From: Bacillota bacterium | GTDB taxonomy: Bacteria > Macinerneyibacteriota > Macinerneyibacteria > Macinerneyibacteriales > DSCS01 | Reading direction: 5' to 3' | NCBI GenBank assembly: GCA_011048995.1 | Contig: DSCS01000044.1 | Coordinates: forward strand, 1 to 58,844 | Length of the DNA: 58,844 nucleotides | Shown: positions 42,451 to 50,187 of the stretch, in pieces | Position numbering within the stretch: the stretch's first letter is position 1 | Layout: each line of letters opens with the position of its first letter | Position numbers and translations under genes: made by a program | The notes under the pieces: generated by a model | Told to the model about the DNA's origin: nothing | The model's database searches: none | What the model saw: only the letters and a program-made list of their open reading frames with translations

Positions 42451-43713
42451 ATGACACAGTTACAAGCAGCTCAAAAAGGACATATGACACCCGAAATGGA
42501 AATCGTCGCCCGGGAAGAGGAACTTTCTCCCGAAAACCTGCGCTCCCTGGTCAAAGAGGGGCGCGTCGTCATCCCCGCGAATTTGAATCATAAAGGGCTA
42601 CACCCTTTTGGCATCGGTTCTCCGTTAAGGATCAAAGTCAATGCCAATATCGGGACTTCTCCCCAAAACACGGATCTCGACATGGAATTGGCAAAGATCA
42701 AAGTCATTGAATCCTTAGGGGCTGAAGCTCTTATGGATTTGAGTATTGCCGGTGATTTGGACAAGATCCGCCAGGCTGTGATCAAGTCCACATCTCTTAT
42801 GGTCGGAACCGTTCCTATTTATCAAGTCTTAACAGAAAGAACCGACGATGTCGCCTCAATCAGCCCTGAAATGATTTTGGAGACTATAGAGCGACACGGA
42901 AAACAGGGCGTGGATTTTATTACAGTCCACTGCGGCCTGAAACAAGAAGCTCTGCCCCTGCTTGACAAAAGAGTTATGGGAATAGTCAGCCGCGGCGGCT
43001 CTTTTCTGGCGAAATGGATGACAGTCCGAAATGAAGAAAATCCCCTTTACACTCATTTTGATCAATTATGTGACATCGCCCGCACCTATGACATGACATT
43101 GAGCTTAGGTGACGGACTTCGGCCGGGAGCGGTTCATGATGCCACGGACGCCGCCCAGCTCCATGAACTCAAAGTCCTGGGAGAACTTGTTTTACGGGCC
43201 CGCAAAGCCGGAGTGCAGGTCATGGTAGAAGGGCCGGGACATGTCCCGATGTGCGATGTCCAAAAAAATATGGAATTACAACAGGAGTGGTGCCACGGGG
43301 CCCCTTTCTATGTTTTAGGACCCCTGACTATTGACAGCGCCCCCGGTTATGATCATATTGTCGGTGCTATCGGCGGAGCCTGGGCCGCCTATCATGGAGC
43401 CTCCTTTCTCTGTTATGTGACTCCGGCTGAGCATCTGCGCCTCCCGGGCCCCTCAGATGTGCGGGAAGGAGTCATCGCCTCAAAAATCGCAGCCCGCAGC
43501 GCCGATATGGCTTTGGGGATCCCTTCCGCATTACGGCGTGAAGAAGAAATGTCCCAAAAAAGGCACAGCTTTGATTGGGAGGGAATGTTTGCGTTAGCTG
43601 TCGATCCTGTTAAACCTCGCTTGTACAGAGAAAAAAGCACTCATGTCTCGGAGGAGGAGTGTTCCATGTGCGGGGAATTCTGTGCTCTGAAGATGCATCA
43701 GCAGGATAAGTAG
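42451..43713 (+). CDS. thiC: Phosphomethylpyrimidine synthase ThiC
   Basis: ThiC, a radical SAM enzyme, makes HMP-phosphate from AIR for thiamin. The 420-aa short form has the core blocks GSPLRIKVNANIGTS, LGDGLRPGAVHDATDAAQ, MVEGPGHVPMCDV, and the C-terminal cluster motif CSMCGEFCALKMHQ. The SD GGAG lies in the riboswitch-controlled hairpin. Other thiamin genes are not adjacent. It is the only gene in this window with a visible metabolite-sensing leader. Confidence 0.97.
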   Translation: MTQLQAAQKGHMTPEMEIVAREEELSPENLRSLVKEGRVVIPANLNHKGLHPFGIGSPLRIKVNANIGTSPQNTDLDMELAKIKVIESLGAEALMDLSIAGDLDKIRQAVIKSTSLMVGTVPIYQVLTERTDDVASISPEMILETIERHGKQGVDFITVHCGLKQEALPLLDKRVMGIVSRGGSFLAKWMTVRNEENPLYTHFDQLCDIARTYDMTLSLGDGLRPGAVHDATDAAQLHELKVLGELVLRARKAGVQVMVEGPGHVPMCDVQKNMELQQEWCHGAPFYVLGPLTIDSAPGYDHIVGAIGGAWAAYHGASFLCYVTPAEHLRLPGPSDVREGVIASKIAARSADMALGIPSALRREEEMSQKRHSFDWEGMFALAVDPVKPRLYREKSTHVSEEECSMCGEFCALKMHQQDK

Positions 43714-43724
43714 CTCCTTTCTTC

Positions 43725-43752
43725 TTGACACGAAAAAGAAGAGTGTTATATT
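43725..43752 (+). promoter_or_regulatory. Promoter of the CGGC gene
   Basis: TTGACA and TATATT are separated by 16 bp, 40 bp before the ATG at 43793. Confidence 0.65.
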
Positions 43753-43792
43753 GGGGTAAATTAGCCCGGGCAAACATTTCAAGGAGGAAATC

Positions 43793-44230
43793 ATGAAGAT
43801 AGGAATTTTTATTTGCCATCGATATCATACCTGTGCCGGAGGCAAATGTTTTCGAGCCGCTTTCAATCGGGATGGGGCCTTCAGTATTTATCCCCCCGAT
43901 GAGGCCCTGGAGATTGTAGGTTACACCACATGCGGTGGCTGTCCGGGCGGCAATGTGGAATATGCTCCTGCCGAAATGATCAAGAACGGCGCCGAAGCCA
44001 TTCATCTGGCGACAGGCCTTATCGTCGGATACCCTCCCTGCCCTCGTATTAAAGCTTTTCGATCTTTTATTGAAGAAAAATATAAAATCCCCGTGATCAT
44101 TGGGACTCATCCTATTCCTCAAAAATACTACACAACTCATACGGCTCTCGGAACATGGAAAGGGAAAGAGTGGAAAAACCTTATCGCGCCCACTCTAAGC
44201 GATGAAAAGACACGACTGGCCTACGATTGA
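43793..44230 (+). CDS. CGGC domain protein
   Basis: The 145-aa protein has cysteine-rich motifs: CAGGKCFRA near residue 14, GYTTCGGCPGGNVEYA near 45, and YPPCPRIKAF around residue 80. This is the CGGC domain, of unknown function but thought to bind metal or redox cofactors. SD AAGGAGG precedes the ATG. A radical SAM gene follows after 9 bp and is probably co-transcribed, so a metallo-cofactor role is plausible. Confidence 0.85.
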   Translation: MKIGIFICHRYHTCAGGKCFRAAFNRDGAFSIYPPDEALEIVGYTTCGGCPGGNVEYAPAEMIKNGAEAIHLATGLIVGYPPCPRIKAFRSFIEEKYKIPVIIGTHPIPQKYYTTHTALGTWKGKEWKNLIAPTLSDEKTRLAYD

Positions 44231-44239
44231 GATGATAAG

Positions 44240-45196
44240 ATGAAAATCTTCGGACCTGTTCCGTCCCGCCGTTTGGGACGCAGCTTGGGCATTAATAACA
44301 TTCCCCCCAAGATCTGCACTCTCTCTTGTGTTTATTGTCAATTAGGACGTTCGTTAAAAATGACCTCAGAAAGGCAGCGTTTTTTTCTCCCTGAGGAACT
44401 CAAAAAGGAAACCAGAGCCAAGATAGAAGAATCCCAAGCCAAAAACGAACATATCGATTACCTTACAGTCGTTCCCGACGGAGAACCGACCTTGGATATT
44501 CATCTCGGCCAACTTCTCGAAGGGTTGAACACGACGGGGATCAAAACCGCCGTTATTACCAACAGCACCCTTATCGACAGAGACGATGTCCGGGCTGATC
44601 TCTTAAAGGCCTCCTGGGTCTCCGTAAAAGTTGATGCCGCGGCTGAAGCCGTATGGCGAAATGTCGACCGTCCCCTGAAGTCTCTCGACTATGAAGGAAT
44701 CAAAGAGGGGCTTCTTCTTTTCAGCCGTGAATTTACCGGAACATTGGCAACAGAGACGATGCTTGTGCAAGAGGTGAACGACTCATCAGAACACCTCCGG
44801 GAAACAGCTGCCTTCATCGCCCTTCTCAAGCCTTCCATCAGTTATCTCAGCATCCCGACACGCCCCCCGGCTGAAAGTTGGGCTATCCCTCCTGACGAAC
44901 CTGTGATCAATGAAGCTTTCCATATTTTTTCCGAAGCCGGCCTTCCCTGTGAATATCTCATCGGCTACGAGGGAAATCAGTTTTCCCGCACCGGTGATGC
45001 GATCCAAGACCTTTTAAGCATCACTTCTGTCCACCCCATGCGTGAAGATGCCGTTCGTCACCTCATCACGGAGTCAGGATTAGAGTGGGACTCTGTTGAA
45101 ACACTTGTCCGCCGTGGAATGTTAACGCAGGCCGTCTACGGAGATCACACATTTTTCGTACGGTCTTTCAAAAAGCCTTCTTTCACTGAAAAGTGA
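44240..45196 (+). CDS. Radical SAM protein (COG0731-like)
   Basis: The 318-aa protein has the cluster motif CTLSCVYCQLG (Cys-x3-Cys-x2-Cys), preceded by GPVPSRRLGRSLGINNIP, a distinctive block of this subgroup. VVPDGEPTLD is the GGE-like motif binding SAM. The C-terminal part (VETLVRRGMLTQAVYGDHTF) may be a winged-helix-like RNA- or substrate-binding tail. COG0731 members modify wyosine-type tRNA bases in archaea, but most bacterial ones are uncharacterised. The gene lies with CGGC. Confidence 0.85.
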   Translation: MKIFGPVPSRRLGRSLGINNIPPKICTLSCVYCQLGRSLKMTSERQRFFLPEELKKETRAKIEESQAKNEHIDYLTVVPDGEPTLDIHLGQLLEGLNTTGIKTAVITNSTLIDRDDVRADLLKASWVSVKVDAAAEAVWRNVDRPLKSLDYEGIKEGLLLFSREFTGTLATETMLVQEVNDSSEHLRETAAFIALLKPSISYLSIPTRPPAESWAIPPDEPVINEAFHIFSEAGLPCEYLIGYEGNQFSRTGDAIQDLLSITSVHPMREDAVRHLITESGLEWDSVETLVRRGMLTQAVYGDHTFFVRSFKKPSFTEK

Positions 45197-45209
45197 ACGC
45201 TGTTTTTTT
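45182..45209 (+). terminator. Weak terminator after the radical SAM gene
   Basis: A 6-bp stem (TTCACT / AGTGAA, loop GAAA) overlaps the stop region and is followed, after CGCTG, by seven T. The stem is short, so it is a weak candidate. Confidence 0.4.
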
Positions 45210-45227
45210 GACGGATAATGAAATCTC

Positions 45228-45255
45228 TTGACATGCCTCTGATATTTCGTATATT
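45228..45255 (+). promoter_or_regulatory. Upstream promoter of the aro operon (P1)
   Basis: TTGACA and TATATT are separated by 16 bp, about 108 bp before aroF. No attenuator or Trp-rich leader peptide was seen between P1 and aroF. Confidence 0.65.
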
Positions 45256-45310
45256 GAAACATAAAAGCGGCAAATAATGCTTTCATTTTTTTTACAAAGA
45301 ATAAAAAAGC

Positions 45311-45339
45311 TTAAAATAAGTTTATTACTCCCTTATAAT
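45311..45339 (+). promoter_or_regulatory. Second promoter of the aro operon (P2)
   Basis: TTAAAA and TATAAT are separated by 17 bp, 24 bp before the ATG at 45364. Tandem to P1. Confidence 0.55.
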
Positions 45340-45363
45340 CCCGGACAAAGGAGAGGAGCGGTT

Positions 45364-46200
45364 ATGAAAGGGTTGAAACTGAGCCTGAAAACAGAACAGC
45401 TGACAAGAACCCTTGTCCCGATACATAATCTGATGATAGGGCGCGATTTAGCACTTATTGCAGGCCCGTGCAGCGTTGAAAATGAGCATCAGACCATCGA
45501 AACGGCTTTGCGCGTGAAAAAAGCCGGGGCCAATATTTTTCGCGGCGGAGCTTTTAAGCCACGGACCTCCCCTTATTCTTTCCAGGGACTCGGATTAAGC
45601 GGCTTGAAAATTCTCAGCAAAGCCCGCGAAGAAACCGGCCTCCCTATCGTCACAGAGATTTTGGATCCCCGGGACACTTATTGGGTTGCGGAATATGCCG
45701 ACATTCTGCAAATCGGCGCCCGGAATATTCAAAACTTTCCTCTTCTTAAAGAAGCGGGAAAATGCGGGAAACCGATCCTTCTGAAACGGGGTATGCAGAC
45801 CACATTGGCGGAGTGGCTTTACAGCGCAGAATATATTTTATCCGAAGGAAATCCTCATGTTATCCTTTGTGAGCGGGGTAGCCGTACTTTTCAGACTTTT
45901 TGCCGCAACACTTTAGACCTCAGCATTGTCGCGGCGGTAAAGGAAATATCCCACCTTCCCGTTATTGTCGATCCGTCTCACGGCACCGGCCGCCCCGACC
46001 TGATTCCTCCGATGTGCTTAGCAGCGATCGCCGCCGGAGCCGACGGCATTATGGTTGAAGTCCACTATAATCCCGATGAAGCCATTTGTGACAAAGACCA
46101 AGCCCTTTTACCTGATACATTCGGGGAAATTGCCCTGAGGTCTGTGGCTCTTCGGGCTTTTTTAACTTCTGATGATTATCAATCCGGATCAAGTTTATGA
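45364..46200 (+). CDS. aroF: 3-deoxy-7-phosphoheptulonate synthase (type I-beta)
   Basis: First step of the shikimate pathway: condenses PEP and erythrose-4-phosphate. The 278-aa protein has LIAGPCSVENEHQT, FRGGAFKPRTSPYSFQGLG, LQIGARNIQNF, LLKRGM and VDPSHGTGRPDLI, marking the I-beta subgroup of Thermotoga/Bacillus type. A fused chorismate mutase or ferredoxin-like regulatory domain is absent, so feedback control by that route is unlikely. I chose ATG 45364 with SD AAAGGAGAGG; an upstream in-frame ATG at 45277 has no SD. It overlaps aroB by ATGA. Confidence 0.93.
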   Translation: MKGLKLSLKTEQLTRTLVPIHNLMIGRDLALIAGPCSVENEHQTIETALRVKKAGANIFRGGAFKPRTSPYSFQGLGLSGLKILSKAREETGLPIVTEILDPRDTYWVAEYADILQIGARNIQNFPLLKEAGKCGKPILLKRGMQTTLAEWLYSAEYILSEGNPHVILCERGSRTFQTFCRNTLDLSIVAAVKEISHLPVIVDPSHGTGRPDLIPPMCLAAIAAGADGIMVEVHYNPDEAICDKDQALLPDTFGEIALRSVALRAFLTSDDYQSGSSL

Positions 46201-47231
46201 AAAATACTTTCCGTTTTGCGACACACGAAAAAACACGTCTTTTTGTCAACACATCCTTTGCCGAATGGCCCTCTTTGTCAAGCGGGAAAAAGACTCTTTT
46301 CATTACTGACAACAATGTTTTTTCTTTTTATAAAAACCGTTTCCCTTTAGACTCCACCCTGGTGCTGGACCCCGGGGAAATCCATAAAAATATGCAGACA
46401 ATAGAAAGGATATACCACTTTCTTTTTGAAAAGAAGGCCGACCGGTCTACTCACCTTATAGGCGTCGGCGGTGGCGTCATTACCGACCTCACTGGATTTG
46501 CCGCTTCGACCTTTTACAGAGGTCTTTCTTTTGGATTTTTTCCTACGACATTACTGGCTTCTGTCGATGCCGCTTTGGGAGGGAAAAACGGCTTTAACCT
46601 TGATCATTTCAAAAACTCTGTCGGAACGATCCGGCAACCTGATTTTGTTGCCGTAGACCTTTCATTTCTCTCGACCTTAAATGAGGGGGAGTGGAACTCC
46701 GCTTTTGCGGAAATCATAAAACACGGGGCCATTGCCTCCCCGTCTTATCTCAAATACCTTGAACGCCACGTTTGTGAAGCCCTTTCACGGTCTCCTTCCG
46801 TTATTAAACATATTATTGAAAAGTCCATCCGCATAAAAATGGCTGTTGTCCTGAAAGATAAAGAGGAAAATAATCTTCGAAAACATCTGAATTTCGGCCA
46901 CACGTTCGGTCATGCGTTAGAACATCTGGAAGGGATCAGGCACGGAGAAGCTGTCGCCCGCGGCATGGCTGTTGCCGCTCGCCTTTCTTTTCAATTGGGA
47001 TTTATGTCCGAAAACGACATGGCTTCTTTTCTCTCCCTTATCCGGATGTTCCGTCTTCCTGTAGACCCGCTTCCCCCGGACATTTCTTTCAAGGAAGCTC
47101 TGCTGAAAGACAAGAAAAAAGAAAACGACAATTTGGATCTTATACTTCTTAAAAGATTGGGGCAAAGTTTCATCTATTCTATGCCCCTGGACGCCATTGA
47201 AAGGACTCTCCGTGATCTGCACAGTCGTTAA
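46197..47231 (+). CDS. aroB: 3-dehydroquinate synthase
   Basis: Second shikimate step; needs NAD+ and a divalent metal. The 344-aa protein has GVGGGVITDLTGFAASTFYR, PTTLLASVDAALGGKNGFN, FAEIIKHGAIA and the metal His in LNFGHTFGHALE and GIRHGEAVARG. Length is close to the family's. Overlaps aroF by 4 bp and ends inside the aroD start region. Confidence 0.95.
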   Translation: MKNTFRFATHEKTRLFVNTSFAEWPSLSSGKKTLFITDNNVFSFYKNRFPLDSTLVLDPGEIHKNMQTIERIYHFLFEKKADRSTHLIGVGGGVITDLTGFAASTFYRGLSFGFFPTTLLASVDAALGGKNGFNLDHFKNSVGTIRQPDFVAVDLSFLSTLNEGEWNSAFAEIIKHGAIASPSYLKYLERHVCEALSRSPSVIKHIIEKSIRIKMAVVLKDKEENNLRKHLNFGHTFGHALEHLEGIRHGEAVARGMAVAARLSFQLGFMSENDMASFLSLIRMFRLPVDPLPPDISFKEALLKDKKKENDNLDLILLKRLGQSFIYSMPLDAIERTLRDLHSR

Positions 47232-47892
47232 AGAAAAGACTCTTCCCCAAACACTTTCTCTTATAAAAAAGGCTCTTTTCGCTGAGATCCGTCTGGATCT
47301 CTCCTCTTATACAAAAGATGAAACAGCTGTTATTTTTTCTTCTCATCCCCGCCTTATTGCCACCTATCGGAGCAGTGATTCTGTTTCGGATGAAACCAGG
47401 ACGGCAGCTCTTCTTCACGCCGTGAAGCACGGAGCGTGGGCCGTTGATCTGGATCTATCAGATTCGTTTTTTTTAAAAGAAAAAATTAAAAGAGAACTCT
47501 CCTTGGGCTCAGGGCAGCTGATGCTTTCTTATCACAATTACGAAACGACTCCTTCATCCGCCTGCCTCGAAGAGATCATAACACGATGCTCCGCAGAAGG
47601 CGCAACTTTGATCAAAATAGTCACAACGGCTCATTCACGTGAAGAAGTTTTGCGGATTCTGTCCCTTTACAGGTTTTCTCTTATTCCTCCTGCTCGATTG
47701 ATAACATTTGCTATGGGAGCTCCCGGCCGTATATCGCGCCTGGCTGCCCCTTTTCTCGGAGCTCCTTTCACTTATGCGGCAGCAGATCCCTCTTGCAAAA
47801 CCGCTCCGGGACAATTGACCTATGATGAATTGAAACAGATCTATTCTATTCTTTTACCGCGTTTTTCAGAAAAAGAGGCCGACAACATATGA
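47212..47892 (+). CDS. aroD: Type I 3-dehydroquinate dehydratase
   Basis: Third shikimate step via a Schiff-base lysine. The 226-aa protein has EIRLDLSSY early, the catalytic His in LMLSYHNYETT, the lysine in GATLIKIVTTAHS, and FAMGAPGRISRLAAPFLGAP plus GQLTYDEL near the C-terminus. I prefer GTG 47212 over TTG 47197, because AAAGGA lies 6 nt before the GTG. The gene overlaps aroB by 20 bp and aroA by 4 bp. No fused AroE domain. Confidence 0.9.
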   Translation: MICTVVKEKTLPQTLSLIKKALFAEIRLDLSSYTKDETAVIFSSHPRLIATYRSSDSVSDETRTAALLHAVKHGAWAVDLDLSDSFFLKEKIKRELSLGSGQLMLSYHNYETTPSSACLEEIITRCSAEGATLIKIVTTAHSREEVLRILSLYRFSLIPPARLITFAMGAPGRISRLAAPFLGAPFTYAAADPSCKTAPGQLTYDELKQIYSILLPRFSEKEADNI

Positions 47893-49142
47893 ATCTGACC
47901 GCATCCCCCTCTCAGCTCACCGGCACCATCCCGGCTCCGCCTTCAAAAAGCCTCTCCCTTCGCGCATTGGGAGCGGCTTTTCTCTCCCGTAAAAAAGCAT
48001 TCCTCAAAAATATTTCTTCTTGTGCTGACGTCAAAAATGCGCTCATCAGCCTTAAAGAACTCGGGCTTCATATAGAGCATATTAATGACAGCACTCTTAT
48101 TCTACATCCACAATCCTCCGTGGAAAACAATATCCTTTCCTGCGGAGAATCCGGGCTTTGGCTTCGTATGATGGCACCCATTCTTTCTCTTTCCAATCAA
48201 CCCTATGTTTTAAAAGGCGCCGGTTCACTCTGCGAAAGGCCTGTTCAGATGCTCATCGACCCGTTACAAAATGCCGGCGTTTTTGTTGATTCCCGACAAG
48301 GTTTCCCCCCTATCACTCTCCGCGGGCCTCTTCACCCCGGCACCATTCATTTGAGCGGAAAAGAGACATCGCAATTCTTAACGGGGCTTCTCATGGCACT
48401 TCCTCTTCTATCCGGTCCCTCCCGTATTATTGTCGACGAACTCAACAGCCGCCCGTATATTGATATGACGCTCTCTTTTTTGGATCATTTCGGTATTTCT
48501 GTCGAAAATCAGCGCTATCAGGAATTTATTATCCGGGGGAATCAGCAATATCAGCCTGTGGACTTTACAGTGGAAGGCGACTGGAGCGGGGCGGCCTTTT
48601 TTTTAGTCGCCGGGGCCTTCGCCGGCCCGGTGACAGTCACCGGATTGAACCCCGATTCTTCACAAGGTGACAAAGCTATCCTGAAAGCTCTCCGCCTTGC
48701 CGGAGCCCGCGTCATAAGCGAAGATGGAAACGTGACCGTTTTGCGGGGAAACCCGAAACCTTTTGAGTTCGACGCCGTTCATACCCCTGACCTTTTCCCC
48801 CCTTTGGCCGTTTTAGCTCACTTCTCTCCCGGGATAAGCTCTATAAAAGGAGTGTCACGTCTTTTTCATAAAGAAAGTAACCGGGCTACAGCATTACAAA
48901 ACCTTTTCCGTTCTTTAGGGCTCTCTCTTATAATCAAGGATGACGTGATGCTCGTTCAGGGCGGAATTCCTCAAGGCGGCACAGTTTCTTCCTTTAACGA
49001 TCATCGAATGGCGATGTCCGCCGCCCTCTTAGGCCTTGGGGGCCGTTCGGCTGTATCTCTTATCGGAGCCGAAGCCGTAGAGAAGAGTTATCCTGAGTTT
49101 TTTGATCATATCAGACAATTGGGAGGCAAGATCTATGAATAG
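47889..49142 (+). CDS. aroA: 3-phosphoshikimate 1-carboxyvinyltransferase (divergent EPSP synthase)
   Basis: Makes EPSP from shikimate-3-phosphate and PEP; the target of glyphosate. The 417-aa protein has the two-domain repeat and blocks PPSKSLSLRALGAAFLS, LSGKETSQFLTGLLMALP, VEGDWSGAAFFLVAGA, HKESNRATALQNLF and FNDHRMAMSAALLGLG. The usual NAGTAMRP loop is CGESGLWLRMM (residues 84-94), and the SxSHR motif is SLSLR. Both changes lie at substrate-contact or glyphosate-linked positions. ATGA overlap with aroD; 8-bp overlap with aroC. Confidence 0.9.
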   Translation: MNLTASPSQLTGTIPAPPSKSLSLRALGAAFLSRKKAFLKNISSCADVKNALISLKELGLHIEHINDSTLILHPQSSVENNILSCGESGLWLRMMAPILSLSNQPYVLKGAGSLCERPVQMLIDPLQNAGVFVDSRQGFPPITLRGPLHPGTIHLSGKETSQFLTGLLMALPLLSGPSRIIVDELNSRPYIDMTLSFLDHFGISVENQRYQEFIIRGNQQYQPVDFTVEGDWSGAAFFLVAGAFAGPVTVTGLNPDSSQGDKAILKALRLAGARVISEDGNVTVLRGNPKPFEFDAVHTPDLFPPLAVLAHFSPGISSIKGVSRLFHKESNRATALQNLFRSLGLSLIIKDDVMLVQGGIPQGGTVSSFNDHRMAMSAALLGLGGRSAVSLIGAEAVEKSYPEFFDHIRQLGGKIYE

Positions 49143-50103
49143 CTTCGGACAATATTTCCGAGTCACTCTTTTCGGCGAAAGCCATGGCCCCATCGTCGGC
49201 GTTCTTTTAGACGGCGTTCGGCCCGGCATAAAACTTTCTGAAGACGATTTTAGCGAAGACCTTAAAAGACGCCGCCCGGGAGCAATCGGGACCACACCGC
49301 GAAAAGAAGAGGACCGCCCTCTCATTCAAAGCGGCCTTTATCAGGGGATGACCACAGGGGCTCCCCTTCTTATTCTTTTTTCCAACCGTAATATGAAAAG
49401 CGGAGATTATGAATCCTTAAAAAATTTTCCCCGCCCGGGGCATGCTGATTTTACCGCACAAGTCAAATATAAAGGATATCATGACCCCAGAGGCGGCGGC
49501 GTATTTTCGGGCCGGCTGACACTGGGGCTTGTCGCTGCCGGTGTTGTCGCCAAAAAGATCATCGCTCCGATGATGATTCAAGCACGCCTTATTCAAGCCG
49601 GAGGCTCTTCAGACATCAAGAAAAATGTCAAATTGGCCCGGGAAGCAAAAGACTCCGTAGGCGGCCTCATTGAATGCCGGGGCGAATCGATTCCGTGCGG
49701 GTTGGGATCTCCCTTTTTCAATTCGGTAGAATCTCTCATTGCACACGCCGTTTTCTCCATTCCGGGAATCAAAGGAATTGAATTCGGATCCGGTTTTCAA
49801 AGTATAACGATGAAAGGCTCCCAACATAATGACCCTTACATTGATACACAAGGAAAAACAAAAAGCAATCACTCCGGCGGAATCAGCGGCGGTATTACAA
49901 ACGGTAACCCCCTTCTCTTCCGAGCCGCCGTCAAACCCACACCCAGCATCTCCCAAGCCCAACATACGATGAACTGGTCCACAGGTCAAATCGAAAAACT
50001 TGAAATCACAGGCCGCCATGATACCTGTTTTGCTCTCCGTGTCCCTGTGATTATTGAAGCCGTTACCGCCATGGTTTTGGCAGACCTTATAAATAATAAT
50101 TAA
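49135..50103 (+). CDS. aroC: Chorismate synthase
   Basis: Last step to chorismate; uses reduced FMN. The 322-aa protein has FGQYFRVTLFGESHGPIVGV, RRRPGAIGTTPRKEEDRPL, FPRPGHADFTAQVKYKGYHD and RGGGVFSGRLTLGLVAAG. I chose ATG 49135, 8 nt after GGGAGG; it overlaps aroA by 8 bp (ATGAATAG). A longer frame from 49102 lacks an SD. The family is usually 350-390 aa, so this is a compact member. Confidence 0.95.
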   Translation: MNSFGQYFRVTLFGESHGPIVGVLLDGVRPGIKLSEDDFSEDLKRRRPGAIGTTPRKEEDRPLIQSGLYQGMTTGAPLLILFSNRNMKSGDYESLKNFPRPGHADFTAQVKYKGYHDPRGGGVFSGRLTLGLVAAGVVAKKIIAPMMIQARLIQAGGSSDIKKNVKLAREAKDSVGGLIECRGESIPCGLGSPFFNSVESLIAHAVFSIPGIKGIEFGSGFQSITMKGSQHNDPYIDTQGKTKSNHSGGISGGITNGNPLLFRAAVKPTPSISQAQHTMNWSTGQIEKLEITGRHDTCFALRVPVIIEAVTAMVLADLINNN

Positions 50104-50118
50104 AATCTCAAAAACACC

Positions 50119-50146
50119 TTGACATTCATATCTTAGCTGTTACTAT
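50119..50146 (+). promoter_or_regulatory. Promoter of the trp operon
   Basis: TTGACA and TACTAT are separated by 16 bp, 41 bp before trpE. The 85-bp gap has no room for a classical trp leader and attenuator. Confidence 0.6.
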
Positions 50147-50187
50147 ACACAAGAACGTTACTATAAAAAGAAACAGCGAGGTTTTTT

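Noticed and set aside
50104-50187. Trp attenuator or leader peptide before trpE
   Set aside because: The 85-bp gap has no short ORF with Trp codons and no terminator/antiterminator pair.
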